This document shows positions 26,769 through 35,503 of a stretch of DNA of 64,000 bases, in pieces. Made by a program: the position numbers and the translations under genes. Where the stretch lies: contig JAHCAL010000001.1 of NCBI GenBank assembly GCA_019634925.1, positions 1 through 64,000 of the forward strand. The letters are read 5' to 3'. Every line of letters starts with the position of its first letter. Position 1 is the first letter of the stretch. The notes below the pieces were generated by a model. That model was given only the letters and a program-made list of their open reading frames with translations. It ran no database searches and was not told the origin of the DNA. This stretch comes from Pseudomonadales bacterium (GTDB lineage: Bacteria; Pseudomonadota; Gammaproteobacteria; Pseudomonadales; Azotimanducaceae).

Positions 26769-27183
26769 ACGGCTGGCCGTCGTGCTCGCGGTCGTCGCAC
26801 TGGCCGGCTGCGCGACCAGCAAGGAGAAGCTGCTGACCCACGGCGACCAGACCATGCTCGACATCTGGAATCAGGAAACGGGCGGACCAGCGGGCGGCGG
26901 CCGCGCATCGCGCGAGCTGCTGGACGCCCGGCAGGCTTTGCGCCGGCCGCTCACCGACACGGACGTGCAGGCCGCGCCCGGCGTGCAGACCCGTTACACC
27001 CGCACGGCGCAGAACGAGATTTACCGGCAGTTCCACCGCCTCCCCAACCCGGACCTGGTGATGTACGTGTTCCCGCACCTGGCCGGCACCGATCCGGTGC
27101 CGGTGCCCGGCTACAGCACGGTGTTCCCGTTTTATCAGCGCGTGCAGTACGCCCTGCCGGGCGAGCGCGTGGAGGACTATTGA
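26749..27183 (+). CDS. TIGR03751-family conjugative transfer lipoprotein
   Basis: A 144-residue lipoprotein: signal peptide with lipobox LAGC (Cys about 22), then TRYTRTAQNEIYRQFHRLPNPDLVMYVFPHLAGTDPVPVPGYSTVFPFY, the family signature. Probably the TraV/VirB7-like component stabilising the outer-membrane core. It starts inside the end of the upstream gene (20-bp overlap), and the TraC gene begins at the next base after its stop. Confidence 0.87.
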   Translation: MSRIWIERLAVVLAVVALAGCATSKEKLLTHGDQTMLDIWNQETGGPAGGGRASRELLDARQALRRPLTDTDVQAAPGVQTRYTRTAQNEIYRQFHRLPNPDLVMYVFPHLAGTDPVPVPGYSTVFPFYQRVQYALPGERVEDY

Positions 27184-30066
27184 ATGGCGTGGTCGCTGCC
27201 GTGGCCGCGCAAACCTGTGCCGGCATCCGAGGAATCCGAAGCACAGCAGGCCGACGCCTGGGAACGCCATGTGGCCGACCTGAAAGCGCATGGCATTCCC
27301 GAGCCCGGCACCCGCCTCGATCCGAAACACCGGCCCGCCACTCAGGCGGACGAACAGGCTCTCTACGACGTGGCGCCGTCCTTCGTGGACCTGTTGCCGT
27401 GGGTGGAATATCTGGCCGACGCCAAGAGCCTGTTGCTGGAGGACGGTGAATCGGTGGCGGCGTTCTTCGAGCTGACACCGATCGGCACCGAAGGACGCGA
27501 AAGCGATTGGCTGTGGCAGGCCCGAGACGCGCTGGAGAATGCCCTGCAGGACAGCTTCGACGAACTCGACGAGCAGCCCTGGGTGGTGCAGCTCTATGCC
27601 CAGGACGAAGCCGACTGGACGGGTTATCTGAACGTCTTGCGGGACTACATCCAGCCGCGCGCGCAGGGCAGCGTGTTCAGCGACTTCTACCTGCGGTTCT
27701 TCGCGCATCACCTGCGGGCCATCACCAAGCCGGGCGGCCTGTTCGACGACACCACCGTGACCCGCCTGCCGTGGCGCGGCCAGACGCGGCGCGTGCGCAT
27801 GGTGGTCTATCGTCGCGCGCCGGGCGCTTCACACCGTCGCGGCCAATCGCCCGAGCAGGCCCTGGCAACGGTATGCGACCGGCTGGCCGGCGGTCTCGCC
27901 AATGCCGGCGTCAAGGCACGGCGCCTGGGCGCGGCGGACATCCACGCCTGGTTGCTGCGCTGGTTCAACCCGAACCCGACCTTGCTGGGCGCGACGGCTG
28001 CCGATCGTGAGCGCTTCTACCAGTTGGCCGCCTACCCCGGAGAAACGAACGAAGGCGACGTCGAACTCGCCAGCGGCACGGACTTCTCGCAACGGCTGTT
28101 CTTCGGCCAGCCACGCTCCGACGTGGCAAACGGCATCTGGTTTTTCGACAACATGCCGCATCGGGTCATGGTGCTCGACCGGCTGCGCACGCCGCCGGCA
28201 ACCGGACATTTGACCGGGGAAACGCGCAAAGGCGGCGATGCGTGCAACGCGCTGTTCGACCAGATGCCCGAGGACACTGTGATGTGTCTCACCCTCGTCG
28301 CCACGCCGCAGGACGCACTGGAAGCGCACCTGAACTACCTGGGCAAGAAAGCGGTCGGCGAAACGCTGGCGTCCGAGCAGGCCCGCCAGGACGTGCAGCA
28401 GGCACGTTCGCTGATCGGCAGTTCGCACAAGCTCTATCGCGGCGCGCTGGCCTTCTACCTGCGCGGGCGCGACATGGCCGAACTCGATGCGCGCGGCCTG
28501 CAACTCGCCAATGTCATGCTCAACGCCGGCCTCCTGCCCGTGCGCGAGGAGGATGAGGTCGCACCGCTCAACAGTTACCTGCGCTGGCTTCCCTGCCTCT
28601 ATGACCCGGCCAGGGATCGACGCCAGTGGTACACCCAGCTCATGTTCGCGCAGCACGCGGCGAATCTCGCGCCCGTGTGGGGGCGCAATCAGGGCACCGG
28701 GAACCCCGGCATCACCTTCTTCAATCGCGGTGGCGGCACCGTCGCCTTCGACCCGCTCAACCGGCGCGACCGGCAGATGAACGCGCACCTGTTCCTGTTC
28801 GGTCCGACCGGCTCGGGCAAATCGGCCACGCTCAACAACATCCTCAACCAGCTCGTCGCGATCTACCGGCCCCGGCTGTTCATCGTCGAGGCGGGGAACA
28901 GTTTCGGTCTGTTTGGCGAATTCGCCCAGCGCCTTGGCCTGACGGTGCATCGGGTGAAGCTCGCGCCCGGCGCCGGGGTGAGCCTCGCGCCCTTCGCCGA
29001 TGCGTGGCGTCTGGTCGATACGCCCAGCCAGGTGCGGACGCTGGACGCCGATGCCCTGGACGAGGAACAGGAACCCGAAGACGCATCGAGCGAAAGCGAT
29101 GAACAGCGCGACGTGCTCGGCGAGTTGGAGATCACTGCCCGCCTGATGATTACCGGCGGCGAGGACAAGGAAGAGGCGCGCATGACCCGCGCCGACCGCA
29201 GCCTGATCCGCCAGTGCATTCTCGACGCGGCACATCGCTGTGCGCCGGAGAAGCGCACGGTGCTGACCGAGGACGTGCGCGACGCCCTGCGCGAGCGCGC
29301 CAGCGATTCCGCGCTGCCCGAAGCCCGGCGCGCTCGCCTGCTGGAAATGGCGGACGCGATGGATATGTTTTGCCAGGGACTGGATGGCGAAATGTTCAAT
29401 CGTCCCGGCACGCCATGGCCGGAGGCCGACATCACCATCGTCGATCTGGCGACCTTCGCACGCGAGGGCTACAACGCGCAGCTTTCCATCGCCTACATCT
29501 CGCTCATCAACACCGTCAACAACATCGCCGAGCGGGATCAATTCCTGGGGCGCCCCATCGTCAACGTCACCGACGAGGGTCACATCATCACGCGCAATCC
29601 ATTGCTCGCCCCTTACGTCGTCAAGATCACCAAGATGTGGCGCAAGCTCGGCGCCTGGTTCTGGCTGGCGACGCAGAACCTGGACGATCTGCCCAAGGCC
29701 GCCGAACCGATGCTGTCGATGATCGAGTGGTGGATCTGCCTGTCGATGCCACCCGACGAAGTGGAGAAGGTCGCGCGCTTCCGCGAACTCAATCCGGCGC
29801 AGAAGGCGCTGATGCTGTCGGCGCGCAAGGAGTCCGGCAAGTTCAGCGAAGGCGTGATCCTGTCGAAGTCGATGGAAGTCCTGTTCCGCGCCGTGCCGCC
29901 GAGCCTCTACCTGGCCATGGCGATGACCGAGCCCGAGGAGAAGGCCGAGCGCTATCAGTTGATGCGGCAATACGGCATCGGCGAGCTGGAGGCTGCTTTC
30001 AAGGTCGCCGAGAAAATCGACCGGGCTCGCGGCATCGAGCCATTGCCGCTCGACGCCCTCGGTTGA
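27184..30066 (+). CDS. traC: TraC/VirB4-family conjugative transfer ATPase (PFL_4706)
   Basis: A 960-residue ATPase that energises T4SS assembly and substrate transfer. Walker A is FGPTGSGKSATL (about 538-549), Walker B TIVDLATFA (about 752-760), and NVTDEGHIITRNP plus WLATQNLDDLP are typical VirB4 C-terminal motifs. Full family length (TIGR03744). It starts directly after the lipoprotein stop. An acidic insert (EEQEPEDASSESDEQRD, about 625-641) lies between the two Walker motifs; it may be a surface loop. Confidence 0.93.
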   Translation: MAWSLPWPRKPVPASEESEAQQADAWERHVADLKAHGIPEPGTRLDPKHRPATQADEQALYDVAPSFVDLLPWVEYLADAKSLLLEDGESVAAFFELTPIGTEGRESDWLWQARDALENALQDSFDELDEQPWVVQLYAQDEADWTGYLNVLRDYIQPRAQGSVFSDFYLRFFAHHLRAITKPGGLFDDTTVTRLPWRGQTRRVRMVVYRRAPGASHRRGQSPEQALATVCDRLAGGLANAGVKARRLGAADIHAWLLRWFNPNPTLLGATAADRERFYQLAAYPGETNEGDVELASGTDFSQRLFFGQPRSDVANGIWFFDNMPHRVMVLDRLRTPPATGHLTGETRKGGDACNALFDQMPEDTVMCLTLVATPQDALEAHLNYLGKKAVGETLASEQARQDVQQARSLIGSSHKLYRGALAFYLRGRDMAELDARGLQLANVMLNAGLLPVREEDEVAPLNSYLRWLPCLYDPARDRRQWYTQLMFAQHAANLAPVWGRNQGTGNPGITFFNRGGGTVAFDPLNRRDRQMNAHLFLFGPTGSGKSATLNNILNQLVAIYRPRLFIVEAGNSFGLFGEFAQRLGLTVHRVKLAPGAGVSLAPFADAWRLVDTPSQVRTLDADALDEEQEPEDASSESDEQRDVLGELEITARLMITGGEDKEEARMTRADRSLIRQCILDAAHRCAPEKRTVLTEDVRDALRERASDSALPEARRARLLEMADAMDMFCQGLDGEMFNRPGTPWPEADITIVDLATFAREGYNAQLSIAYISLINTVNNIAERDQFLGRPIVNVTDEGHIITRNPLLAPYVVKITKMWRKLGAWFWLATQNLDDLPKAAEPMLSMIEWWICLSMPPDEVEKVARFRELNPAQKALMLSARKESGKFSEGVILSKSMEVLFRAVPPSLYLAMAMTEPEEKAERYQLMRQYGIGELEAAFKVAEKIDRARGIEPLPLDALG

Positions 30067-30078
30067 GGCGGAAAGATC

Positions 30079-30834
30079 ATGCGCACGCCAGGCCTGCCTA
30101 CGCACACGCTACGACGCTACCTGGGGCCGATGCTGGCCGGGATCGCGGTGCTGCTCGTGCTCGTGCTGCTGGCCTGGTCGCTTGGACGCAGCCCGCACAC
30201 TGGCGATCCGGCGTCCGCCGAGGCTGCCGCGTCGGCGAGTCCGCCGTGGCGCTACGGACGCATCGATGCGCGGTTCACGCTGATCGAGTACGCCGATCTG
30301 GAATGCCCGTACTGCCAAGCCTACTTCCCTGTGCTGAAGCGCTGGATCGACGCCAATCCCGATGTGAACTGGCAATGGCACCATCTGCCGCTGCCGATGC
30401 ACGAACCGGCCGCCACGCAATCGGCACGCCTGGCGGAATGCGCGGGGGAAACCGGCGGGCGGGAAGCGTTTTGGAACACCGTCGCCTGGATTTACCAGCA
30501 TACCCACGGCGGCGGTCGGGGCCTGCCGCCCGGCATCCAGCCGCCCGGCGCGACGCCCGAGCTGCACGAGTGCATGACCAGCGCACGGCCCGACGCCGTG
30601 ATCCGGGCACAGGCCGAGGAAGCCGCGCTGGCCGGCATCACCGCGACCCCGATGCTGCGCGTGATCGACAACCGCACCGGCCGGGCATTGCTGCTGCCGG
30701 GCGCCGTCGAAGGCGATGCCTTGCTGTCGGCCATCGATCTGCTGGCGTCATCGAGCGAAGAATCGACGATGGCTGAAACCCTGCCCGAGATACCCGAGAT
30801 GCCTGCTGACGACCTCAGCGACATGCCCAGGTAG
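30079..30834 (+). CDS. DsbA/thioredoxin-family protein of the conjugative region
   Basis: A 251-residue membrane-anchored thiol-disulfide protein: N-terminal helix (LGPMLAGIAVLLVLVLLAWSL), then a DsbA-like fold with ADLECPYCQAYFPVLKRW (CPYC about 75-78), PLPMHEPAATQSARLAEC, and ATPMLRVIDNRTG with the cis-proline loop. It probably forms disulfides in T4SS envelope proteins. Its last 12 codons (including SDMPR) and its TAG stop lie within the fourth radC-type RNA, so the C-terminus here may be dictated by the RNA. Confidence 0.85.
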   Translation: MRTPGLPTHTLRRYLGPMLAGIAVLLVLVLLAWSLGRSPHTGDPASAEAAASASPPWRYGRIDARFTLIEYADLECPYCQAYFPVLKRWIDANPDVNWQWHHLPLPMHEPAATQSARLAECAGETGGREAFWNTVAWIYQHTHGGGRGLPPGIQPPGATPELHECMTSARPDAVIRAQAEEAALAGITATPMLRVIDNRTGRALLLPGAVEGDALLSAIDLLASSSEESTMAETLPEIPEMPADDLSDMPR

Positions 30835-30928
30835 CCGCGATCTTCAAGGCTACGGCGCGGTTCCGACCGCGCTGATCGTTCCAGTTCGCATCGCATCCCT
30901 CGCGCGAACGTCCATCGTCTTCGATGGA
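30799..30928 (+). ncRNA. radC-motif-like structured leader RNA, copy 4 (upstream of radC)
   Basis: Stems: GCTGA 30805-30809 with TCAGC 30815-30819 inside a weak ATG/CAT closure; GTAGCC 30831-30836 with GGCTAC 30848-30853; CGCGGT 30856-30861 with ACCGCG 30866-30871 around TCCG; GTTCGC 30884-30889 with GCGAAC 30904-30909; TCCATCG 30911-30917 with CGATGGA 30922-30928. A final hairpin (about 30978-31017) precedes the radC ribosome site. The dsbA-like stop codon (30832-30834) is inside the second stem. Placement before radC is the defining context of the radC motif as I recall it. Confidence 0.8.
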
Positions 30929-31040
30929 GGATGCCAATCATCCAGGCCCGATTTTCGGGCTTTCGTCATCACGTCCCACGGGGGTCTCACCCCCCGACCG
31001 GGACGGGAGCCTCCGTTTCAATCATCAAGGAGGCTATCCC

Positions 31041-31541
31041 ATGAGTGCATCCAACAAGGTTGCCGACACCGCATCCTCAGCGCTCGCGCAGTACGCGAGC
31101 ATTCAGGACGACCCGTTGATCCGCGAGGCAATCCGCGCGCTGGAGAAACGCATCTTCAAGCGCAGCGCCAAGCTGTCCGGTCCCGACGGCGCTAGAGACT
31201 ACCTGCGCCTGAAACTCGCGGGCGAAGCGCTTGAAGTGTTCGCCGTTCTGTTTCTCGACACGAAGCATCACGTCATTGCCTACGAGCCGATGTTCCACGG
31301 CACCATCGACGGCGCCAGCGTGTATCCCCGAGCGGTTCTCAAACGAGCGATCGAGCACAACTGCTCGGCGGTCATCTTCGCCCACAACCACCCTTCGGGT
31401 GCGACCAAACCGAGCTACTCCGACAAGGAGATCACGAGCCGTCTGCGATCGGTTCTGGAGCTGGTGGATGTTCGCGTTCTGGACCATTTCATCGTCGGTA
31501 AAGGAACACCCTTCTCCTTTGCGGAAGCCGGCTTGCTGTAG
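31041..31541 (+). CDS. radC: RadC-family JAB/MPN domain protein
   Basis: A 166-residue RadC homologue: FAVLFLDTKHHVIAYEPMFHGTIDGASVYPRAVLKRAIEHNCSAVIFAHNHPSG (the HxHPSG metal site at about 115-120), then DKEITSRLRSVLELVDVRVLDHFIVG. All JAMM metal ligands are present. It lacks the N-terminal helix-hairpin-helix region of chromosomal RadC, as is usual for element-borne copies. The start has AGGAGG at 31028-31033. Role uncertain; an earlier DNA-repair assignment is doubtful. Closed by a terminator. Confidence 0.93.
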   Translation: MSASNKVADTASSALAQYASIQDDPLIREAIRALEKRIFKRSAKLSGPDGARDYLRLKLAGEALEVFAVLFLDTKHHVIAYEPMFHGTIDGASVYPRAVLKRAIEHNCSAVIFAHNHPSGATKPSYSDKEITSRLRSVLELVDVRVLDHFIVGKGTPFSFAEAGLL

Positions 31542-31548
31542 TCCTTGA

Positions 31549-31572
31549 GGCGTCCCATGGGGCGCCTTTTTT
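31549..31572 (+). terminator. intrinsic terminator
   Basis: GGCG-CCC / GGG-CGCC hairpin (31549-31566) with an AT loop, followed by six T residues, after radC. Confidence 0.85.
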
Positions 31573-31623
31573 CTGCCCTCGTGGAATCACCTGGAACACG
31601 AGTACCTGAAAGCAACTCATCTA

Positions 31624-31664
31624 TATTTTTGTAGAGATTATATCATTTATGAATTAACCTCTAC
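31624..31664 (+). promoter_or_regulatory. AT-rich promoter/operator region of chrBA
   Basis: A markedly AT-rich stretch in GC-rich surroundings directly before chrB. Inverted repeat GTAGAG 31631-31636 with CTCTAC 31659-31664 brackets the likely -10 region. ChrB proteins are chromate-responsive regulators of their own operon, so this may be its operator. No good Shine-Dalgarno precedes the chrB ATG. The exact promoter boxes cannot be fixed by eye. Confidence 0.45.
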
Positions 31665-31667
31665 TCC

Positions 31668-32606
31668 ATGAAAATGATCACCCTGGTTCTGTCCTTGCCC
31701 ACTGAAAACGCCACAGCCCGGCAACGGGTCTGGCGTGCCCTCAAGGCGTCCGGCGCCGCCGTGCTGCGCGATGGCGTCTACCTGATGCCGGAACGCGAGG
31801 ATTGCCGTACCACCTTGGATGGACTGGCGGCCGAGGTGCGCGAGGGAGGAGGAAGCGCCCACGTGCTGCACATCGAAGAGCCGGAGGGTGCGAACTTCGC
31901 CGCCCTGTTCGATCGCGGCGATGACTTCACCGCCCTGCTGGCCGAGGTGGCACAGGTGCGGGAGACGCTGACCGCCGAGACCGTTCAGGACGTGCTCAAG
32001 CAAGTACGCAAGCTGCGCAAGGCCTTCGCCAATCTGGTCGAAATCGACTTCTTCCCCGGTGAAGCGCAACGGCAGACGGACACCGCCCTGCGTGAACTGG
32101 AACTGGCCTGTGCGCGGGCTTTGTCCCCGGACGAGCCGCAGGCGGTGGACGGCGTGATCGAGCGTCTGGAGCTGTCCGACTATCAGGGCCGTACCTGGGC
32201 GACGCGGCGTCGGCCCTGGGTGGATCGGCTGGCCAGCGCCTGGCTGATCCGTCGCTTCATCGACCCGCAGGCGCGGATTCTATGGCTGGACAGTCCTGAT
32301 GACTGCCCGCCCGACGCGCTGGGCTTCGATTTCGATGGCGCCACCTTCAGCCACGTCGGTGGCCGCGTCACCTTCGAGGTGCTGGCAGCCAGCTTCGGGT
32401 TGGAGCAGGCAGCCATTGCACGGCTCGGCCTGCTGGTGCATTGCCTTGATGTGGGCGGCGTCCAGCCGCCCGAAGCGGTTGGCATCGAGAGTGTGCTCGC
32501 CGGCCTGCGCGAAACCCTTACCCAAGACGATTCACTGCTGACTGCCGCATCCGCTGTATTCGACGGATTGCTCGCCAGCTTCGACAAAGGAGCATCCACA
32601 ACGTGA
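31668..32606 (+). CDS. chrB: ChrB chromate-sensing regulator
   Basis: A 312-residue protein: N-terminal winged-helix-like ChrB domain (LPTENATARQRVWRALKASGAAVLRDGVYLMPE) and the C-terminal ChrB domain WATRRRPWVDRLASAWLIRRFIDPQARILWL with GFDFDGATFSHVGGRVTFEVL. Represses or regulates chromate efflux and is also reported to influence chromate reduction (established for the family). It overlaps chrA by 4 bp. Cargo inserted between radC and the second transfer block. Confidence 0.92.
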   Translation: MKMITLVLSLPTENATARQRVWRALKASGAAVLRDGVYLMPEREDCRTTLDGLAAEVREGGGSAHVLHIEEPEGANFAALFDRGDDFTALLAEVAQVRETLTAETVQDVLKQVRKLRKAFANLVEIDFFPGEAQRQTDTALRELELACARALSPDEPQAVDGVIERLELSDYQGRTWATRRRPWVDRLASAWLIRRFIDPQARILWLDSPDDCPPDALGFDFDGATFSHVGGRVTFEVLAASFGLEQAAIARLGLLVHCLDVGGVQPPEAVGIESVLAGLRETLTQDDSLLTAASAVFDGLLASFDKGASTT

Positions 32607-33964
32607 CGACAAAAAACCTGACGGAGGACGTCGTACTGGCAGCCCCACCCCCGGTTGGTTTTTGGGAAGTCTTTCGCCTCTGGCTGAAACTCGGTTTCAT
32701 CGGTTTCGGCGGACCTGCCGGACAGATTGCCCTCATGCACCGTGAACTGGTCGAGCAACGCCGCTGGATCAGCGAGCGGCGCTTCCTGCATGCGCTCAAC
32801 TACTGCATGTTGCTGCCCGGCCCGGAGGCACAGCAACTGGCCACCTACATGGGCTGGCTTATGCACCGGACCTGGGGAGGCATCGTCGCGGGCACCTTGT
32901 TCCTGCTGCCCGGACTGTGCTTCCTCATCTTGCTGTCGTGGCTCTACATCGCCTACGGCGACACGGCCCTGGTGGCAGGACTGTTCTACGGCATCAAGCC
33001 CGCCATCACGGCGGTCGTCGTGCAGGCCGTGCATCGCATCGGTTCGCGCGCGCTCAAGGGCGGCGTGATGTGGGCCATTGCCGCAGCGGCCTTCGTGGCC
33101 ATCTTCGCGCTGAACGTGCCATTCCCGTATATCGTCGCTGGCGCCGCCCTGACCGGCTATATCGGCGGACGCATCGCCCCGGACAAGTTCAGGACCGGCG
33201 GTGGCCATGCCGCTGCGGACAAGTCCTATGGCCCGGCGCTGATCGATGACGATACGCCAACGCCCGAACACGCCCGGTTCCGCTGGGCCGGCTTGCTGCG
33301 CGTGGCCGTCGCTGGCTTTTTCCTGTGGTTGATTCCCATGACGCTGCTCACGGCAGGCTATGGCTGGGACCACACCCTGACGCAGATGGGCTGGTTCTTC
33401 ACCAAGGCTGCACTGCTGACTTTCGGCGGCGCCTATGCGGTATTGCCCTATATCTACCAAGGCGCGATCGGCAATTATGCCTGGCTCACCCCCACACAGA
33501 TGATCGATGGCTTGGCGCTGGGTGAAGCCAACCCCGGCCCCCTCATCATGGTGGTCGCCTTTGTCGCCTTCGTCGGGGCTTATGTGCAGGAGCTGTTCGG
33601 CCCGGACATGCTGTTCGTCGCCGGTGCAGTAGCGGCAGTGCTGGTGACCTGGTTCACCTTCCTGCCTTCCTTCATTTTCATTCTCGCCGGCGGCCCCCTC
33701 GTCGAATCGACCCATGGCAACCTGCGCTTCACGGCGCCGCTTACCGCGATCACAGCAGCGGTCGTCGGTGTGATCCTCAACCTGGCCGTGTTCTTCGCCT
33801 ACCACGTGCTGTGGCCCGAGGGGCTGGCCGGGCGCTTCGACTGGATATCGGCACTGATCGCGCTGGGAGCGGCCGCAGCACTGTTCCGCTACAAGCGCAG
33901 CGTCATCCAGGTCATCGCTACCTGCGCTGTTGTGGGATTGATCCTGAAAACCGTGACTCTGTGA
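32603..33964 (+). CDS. chrA: ChrA chromate efflux transporter
   Basis: A 453-residue two-domain CHR transporter. Domain 1 carries LKLGFIGFGGPAGQIALMHRELVEQRRW and NYCMLLPGPEAQQLATYMGW; domain 2 repeats the pattern with FFTKAALLTFGGAYAVLPYIYQGAI and GLALGEANPGPLIMVVAFVAFVGA. About ten membrane helices. It is expected to export chromate from the cytoplasm. Coupled to chrB by an ATGA-like overlap. No transposase or inverted repeats flank the pair. Confidence 0.94.
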   Translation: MTTKNLTEDVVLAAPPPVGFWEVFRLWLKLGFIGFGGPAGQIALMHRELVEQRRWISERRFLHALNYCMLLPGPEAQQLATYMGWLMHRTWGGIVAGTLFLLPGLCFLILLSWLYIAYGDTALVAGLFYGIKPAITAVVVQAVHRIGSRALKGGVMWAIAAAAFVAIFALNVPFPYIVAGAALTGYIGGRIAPDKFRTGGGHAAADKSYGPALIDDDTPTPEHARFRWAGLLRVAVAGFFLWLIPMTLLTAGYGWDHTLTQMGWFFTKAALLTFGGAYAVLPYIYQGAIGNYAWLTPTQMIDGLALGEANPGPLIMVVAFVAFVGAYVQELFGPDMLFVAGAVAAVLVTWFTFLPSFIFILAGGPLVESTHGNLRFTAPLTAITAAVVGVILNLAVFFAYHVLWPEGLAGRFDWISALIALGAAAALFRYKRSVIQVIATCAVVGLILKTVTL

Positions 33965-34099
33965 GCGGATCGGCACGCTGCTAGGACTAGAGCAGGAGCC
34001 CGAATAAAAGGGGACACGCAGCATCTCGCTTTGTTGATGGCAGGAATCCCGTCTATCGGTTCGACTACTTGTAAGTATCGACCCTACGGGAGCCATGCT

Positions 34100-34558
34100 A
34101 TGCCCCCACGCTTTCAACGCGCCGAAGCGCTGCATCGCCGGACCCGGCGCCGCTCGGCGATTGCCTCGTATGCGCTGGTCATGGCGTTGACCATGATGGC
34201 CCACGCCGCAGCGGCGGACGTCCGGGTATTCACCGACCGGCATCACGCCATCGAAGCACCTGCTGGCGTCTACGTCGTCGAGCTGGACGCACCGGCCCAC
34301 ATCGAGGAGGAGCTGGCCGCAAACCTTCCCGCCGACCCGGCACAGGCGGCCGCGATCGTCCGGCAGCGGCTGCACGATGGCGGCGCACCGCTCCAGCGAC
34401 GCCTGGCCGACGCCTACCAGGGCGTGGCCGATGCCTGGAGCCTGGGCGTCACCAAGATCCCCGCCGTGGTCGTCGATCGGCGCTACGTCGTCTACGGCGA
34501 AACCGACGTGTCGCGCGCGCTGGCGCGCATCGAGGAATACCGGAGGGCGCAGCCATGA
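34100..34558 (+). CDS. PFL_4709/TIGR03757-family ICE protein
   Basis: A 152-residue exported protein with thioredoxin-like fold but no CxxC: signal peptide ending near AAAA, then DVRVFTDRHHAIEAPAGVYVVELDAP and GVTKIPAVVVDRRYVVYGETDVSRALARI. Resembles TrbC/TraW-like periplasmic T4SS proteins (inference). The ATG at 34100 follows GGGAG at 34088-34092; an upstream in-frame ATG at 34031 gives no signal peptide. First gene of the second transfer block, separated from chrA by 135 bp. Confidence 0.83.
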   Translation: MPPRFQRAEALHRRTRRRSAIASYALVMALTMMAHAAAADVRVFTDRHHAIEAPAGVYVVELDAPAHIEEELAANLPADPAQAAAIVRQRLHDGGAPLQRRLADAYQGVADAWSLGVTKIPAVVVDRRYVVYGETDVSRALARIEEYRRAQP

Positions 34559-35493
34559 AGCTATCCCGCCGCGCATGGCGCACCGGCATGGCGTCCGTCC
34601 TGCTGGGTACCGCCGCTTCCGCCTTCGCACTCAACACCGCCACCATCACCGGCTCGGTGCTGTCGCCCGATTGCCTGTCGTATCGCGTACAGGGCATTTG
34701 CTATTGGCTGTACTGCACGCTCACCGGCTGTACGGTGCGCACCTCGGTCAAGGTGCAGCACTACATTCCCGATGCTGTCGTGTCGAGCTACTCGAACACC
34801 GGCGGGAACCCCTGGGTGGAAGTGCGCGCGATGAGCATGCCGAATCCCACCGCTCAAGGTGGCGGTGACGGCACGACGAACGAAGAACACGAGAACAACC
34901 TGGCGAAGTTCAAGAACGCCGACGTGATCGGGCATCCAGGCGCCACCATCTTCAGCGAGTTCGTCAGCCAGTTGGGTTACTCCTGCACCGGTGCGGGCAC
35001 GGCGTTCATGCCGTACCTGCTGAGCACGCTCGATACCCTGGCCTGGCGCTACAACATCCCCGAGTCCGTGTACCCCGAGGCACTGATCCCTGGGATGCGC
35101 GAAATCGGCACGCGCACCGGCCTGAATCTCTGGGGCAACGTCTATCCGCGCGGTGGTTTCCTGCATCACGTGGACGACTACAAGGCGGCCGCCGTCGTCG
35201 CGCAGCGTGCCGGCGACATCGTGACCCGGCGTGGGCAGGTCCATGTCTATCAGCCGCTGCTTGCCAATGCGAGCGCGGGCTACTGGCCCGCAGGTGCCTT
35301 GGTGGAAAGCGATGCCTCCACGGGAAAGTGGCAGGAATTGACGCCTCGGCTGTCATCCTCCTGCGCGGTCTTCCCGCACAACAACGTCCGCATCCAGGCG
35401 CAACAAGGCGACTACGCCTGGGCACTGTGGCGCCCGTACTCCTGCTGCCAGCGGCGCGGACAGGTGTTCCTGGGCAGCACGGATTTCAACTGA
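34555..35493 (+). CDS. PFL_4710/TIGR03756-family ICE protein, TraU-like
   Basis: A 312-residue exported Cys-rich protein: signal peptide to about 24, then ATITGSVLSPDCLSYRVQGICYWLYCTLTGCTVRTSVKVQHYIPDAVVSSY, the TraU-like cysteine cluster, and a C-terminal LWRPYSCCQRRGQVFLGSTDF. The many cysteines imply disulfides, matching the Dsb-like proteins encoded upstream. Needed for mating-pair formation in related systems. Confidence 0.87.
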   Translation: MKLSRRAWRTGMASVLLGTAASAFALNTATITGSVLSPDCLSYRVQGICYWLYCTLTGCTVRTSVKVQHYIPDAVVSSYSNTGGNPWVEVRAMSMPNPTAQGGGDGTTNEEHENNLAKFKNADVIGHPGATIFSEFVSQLGYSCTGAGTAFMPYLLSTLDTLAWRYNIPESVYPEALIPGMREIGTRTGLNLWGNVYPRGGFLHHVDDYKAAAVVAQRAGDIVTRRGQVHVYQPLLANASAGYWPAGALVESDASTGKWQELTPRLSSSCAVFPHNNVRIQAQQGDYAWALWRPYSCCQRRGQVFLGSTDFN

Positions 35494-35503
35494 GGTGCGG
35501 CCC

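Noticed and set aside
27829..30105. 758-codon open frame antisense to the TraC gene, and similar long antisense frames at 13743-15602, 19363-21516, 32183-34630 and 54157-56616
   Set aside because: They mirror the third-position GC bias of strongly coding opposite strands, translate to His/Arg/Gln/Gly-rich nonsense without motifs, and lie opposite clear family members.
31600..34099. Transposon or insertion sequence carrying chrBA
   Set aside because: No transposase, terminal inverted repeats or target duplications are visible around the pair.
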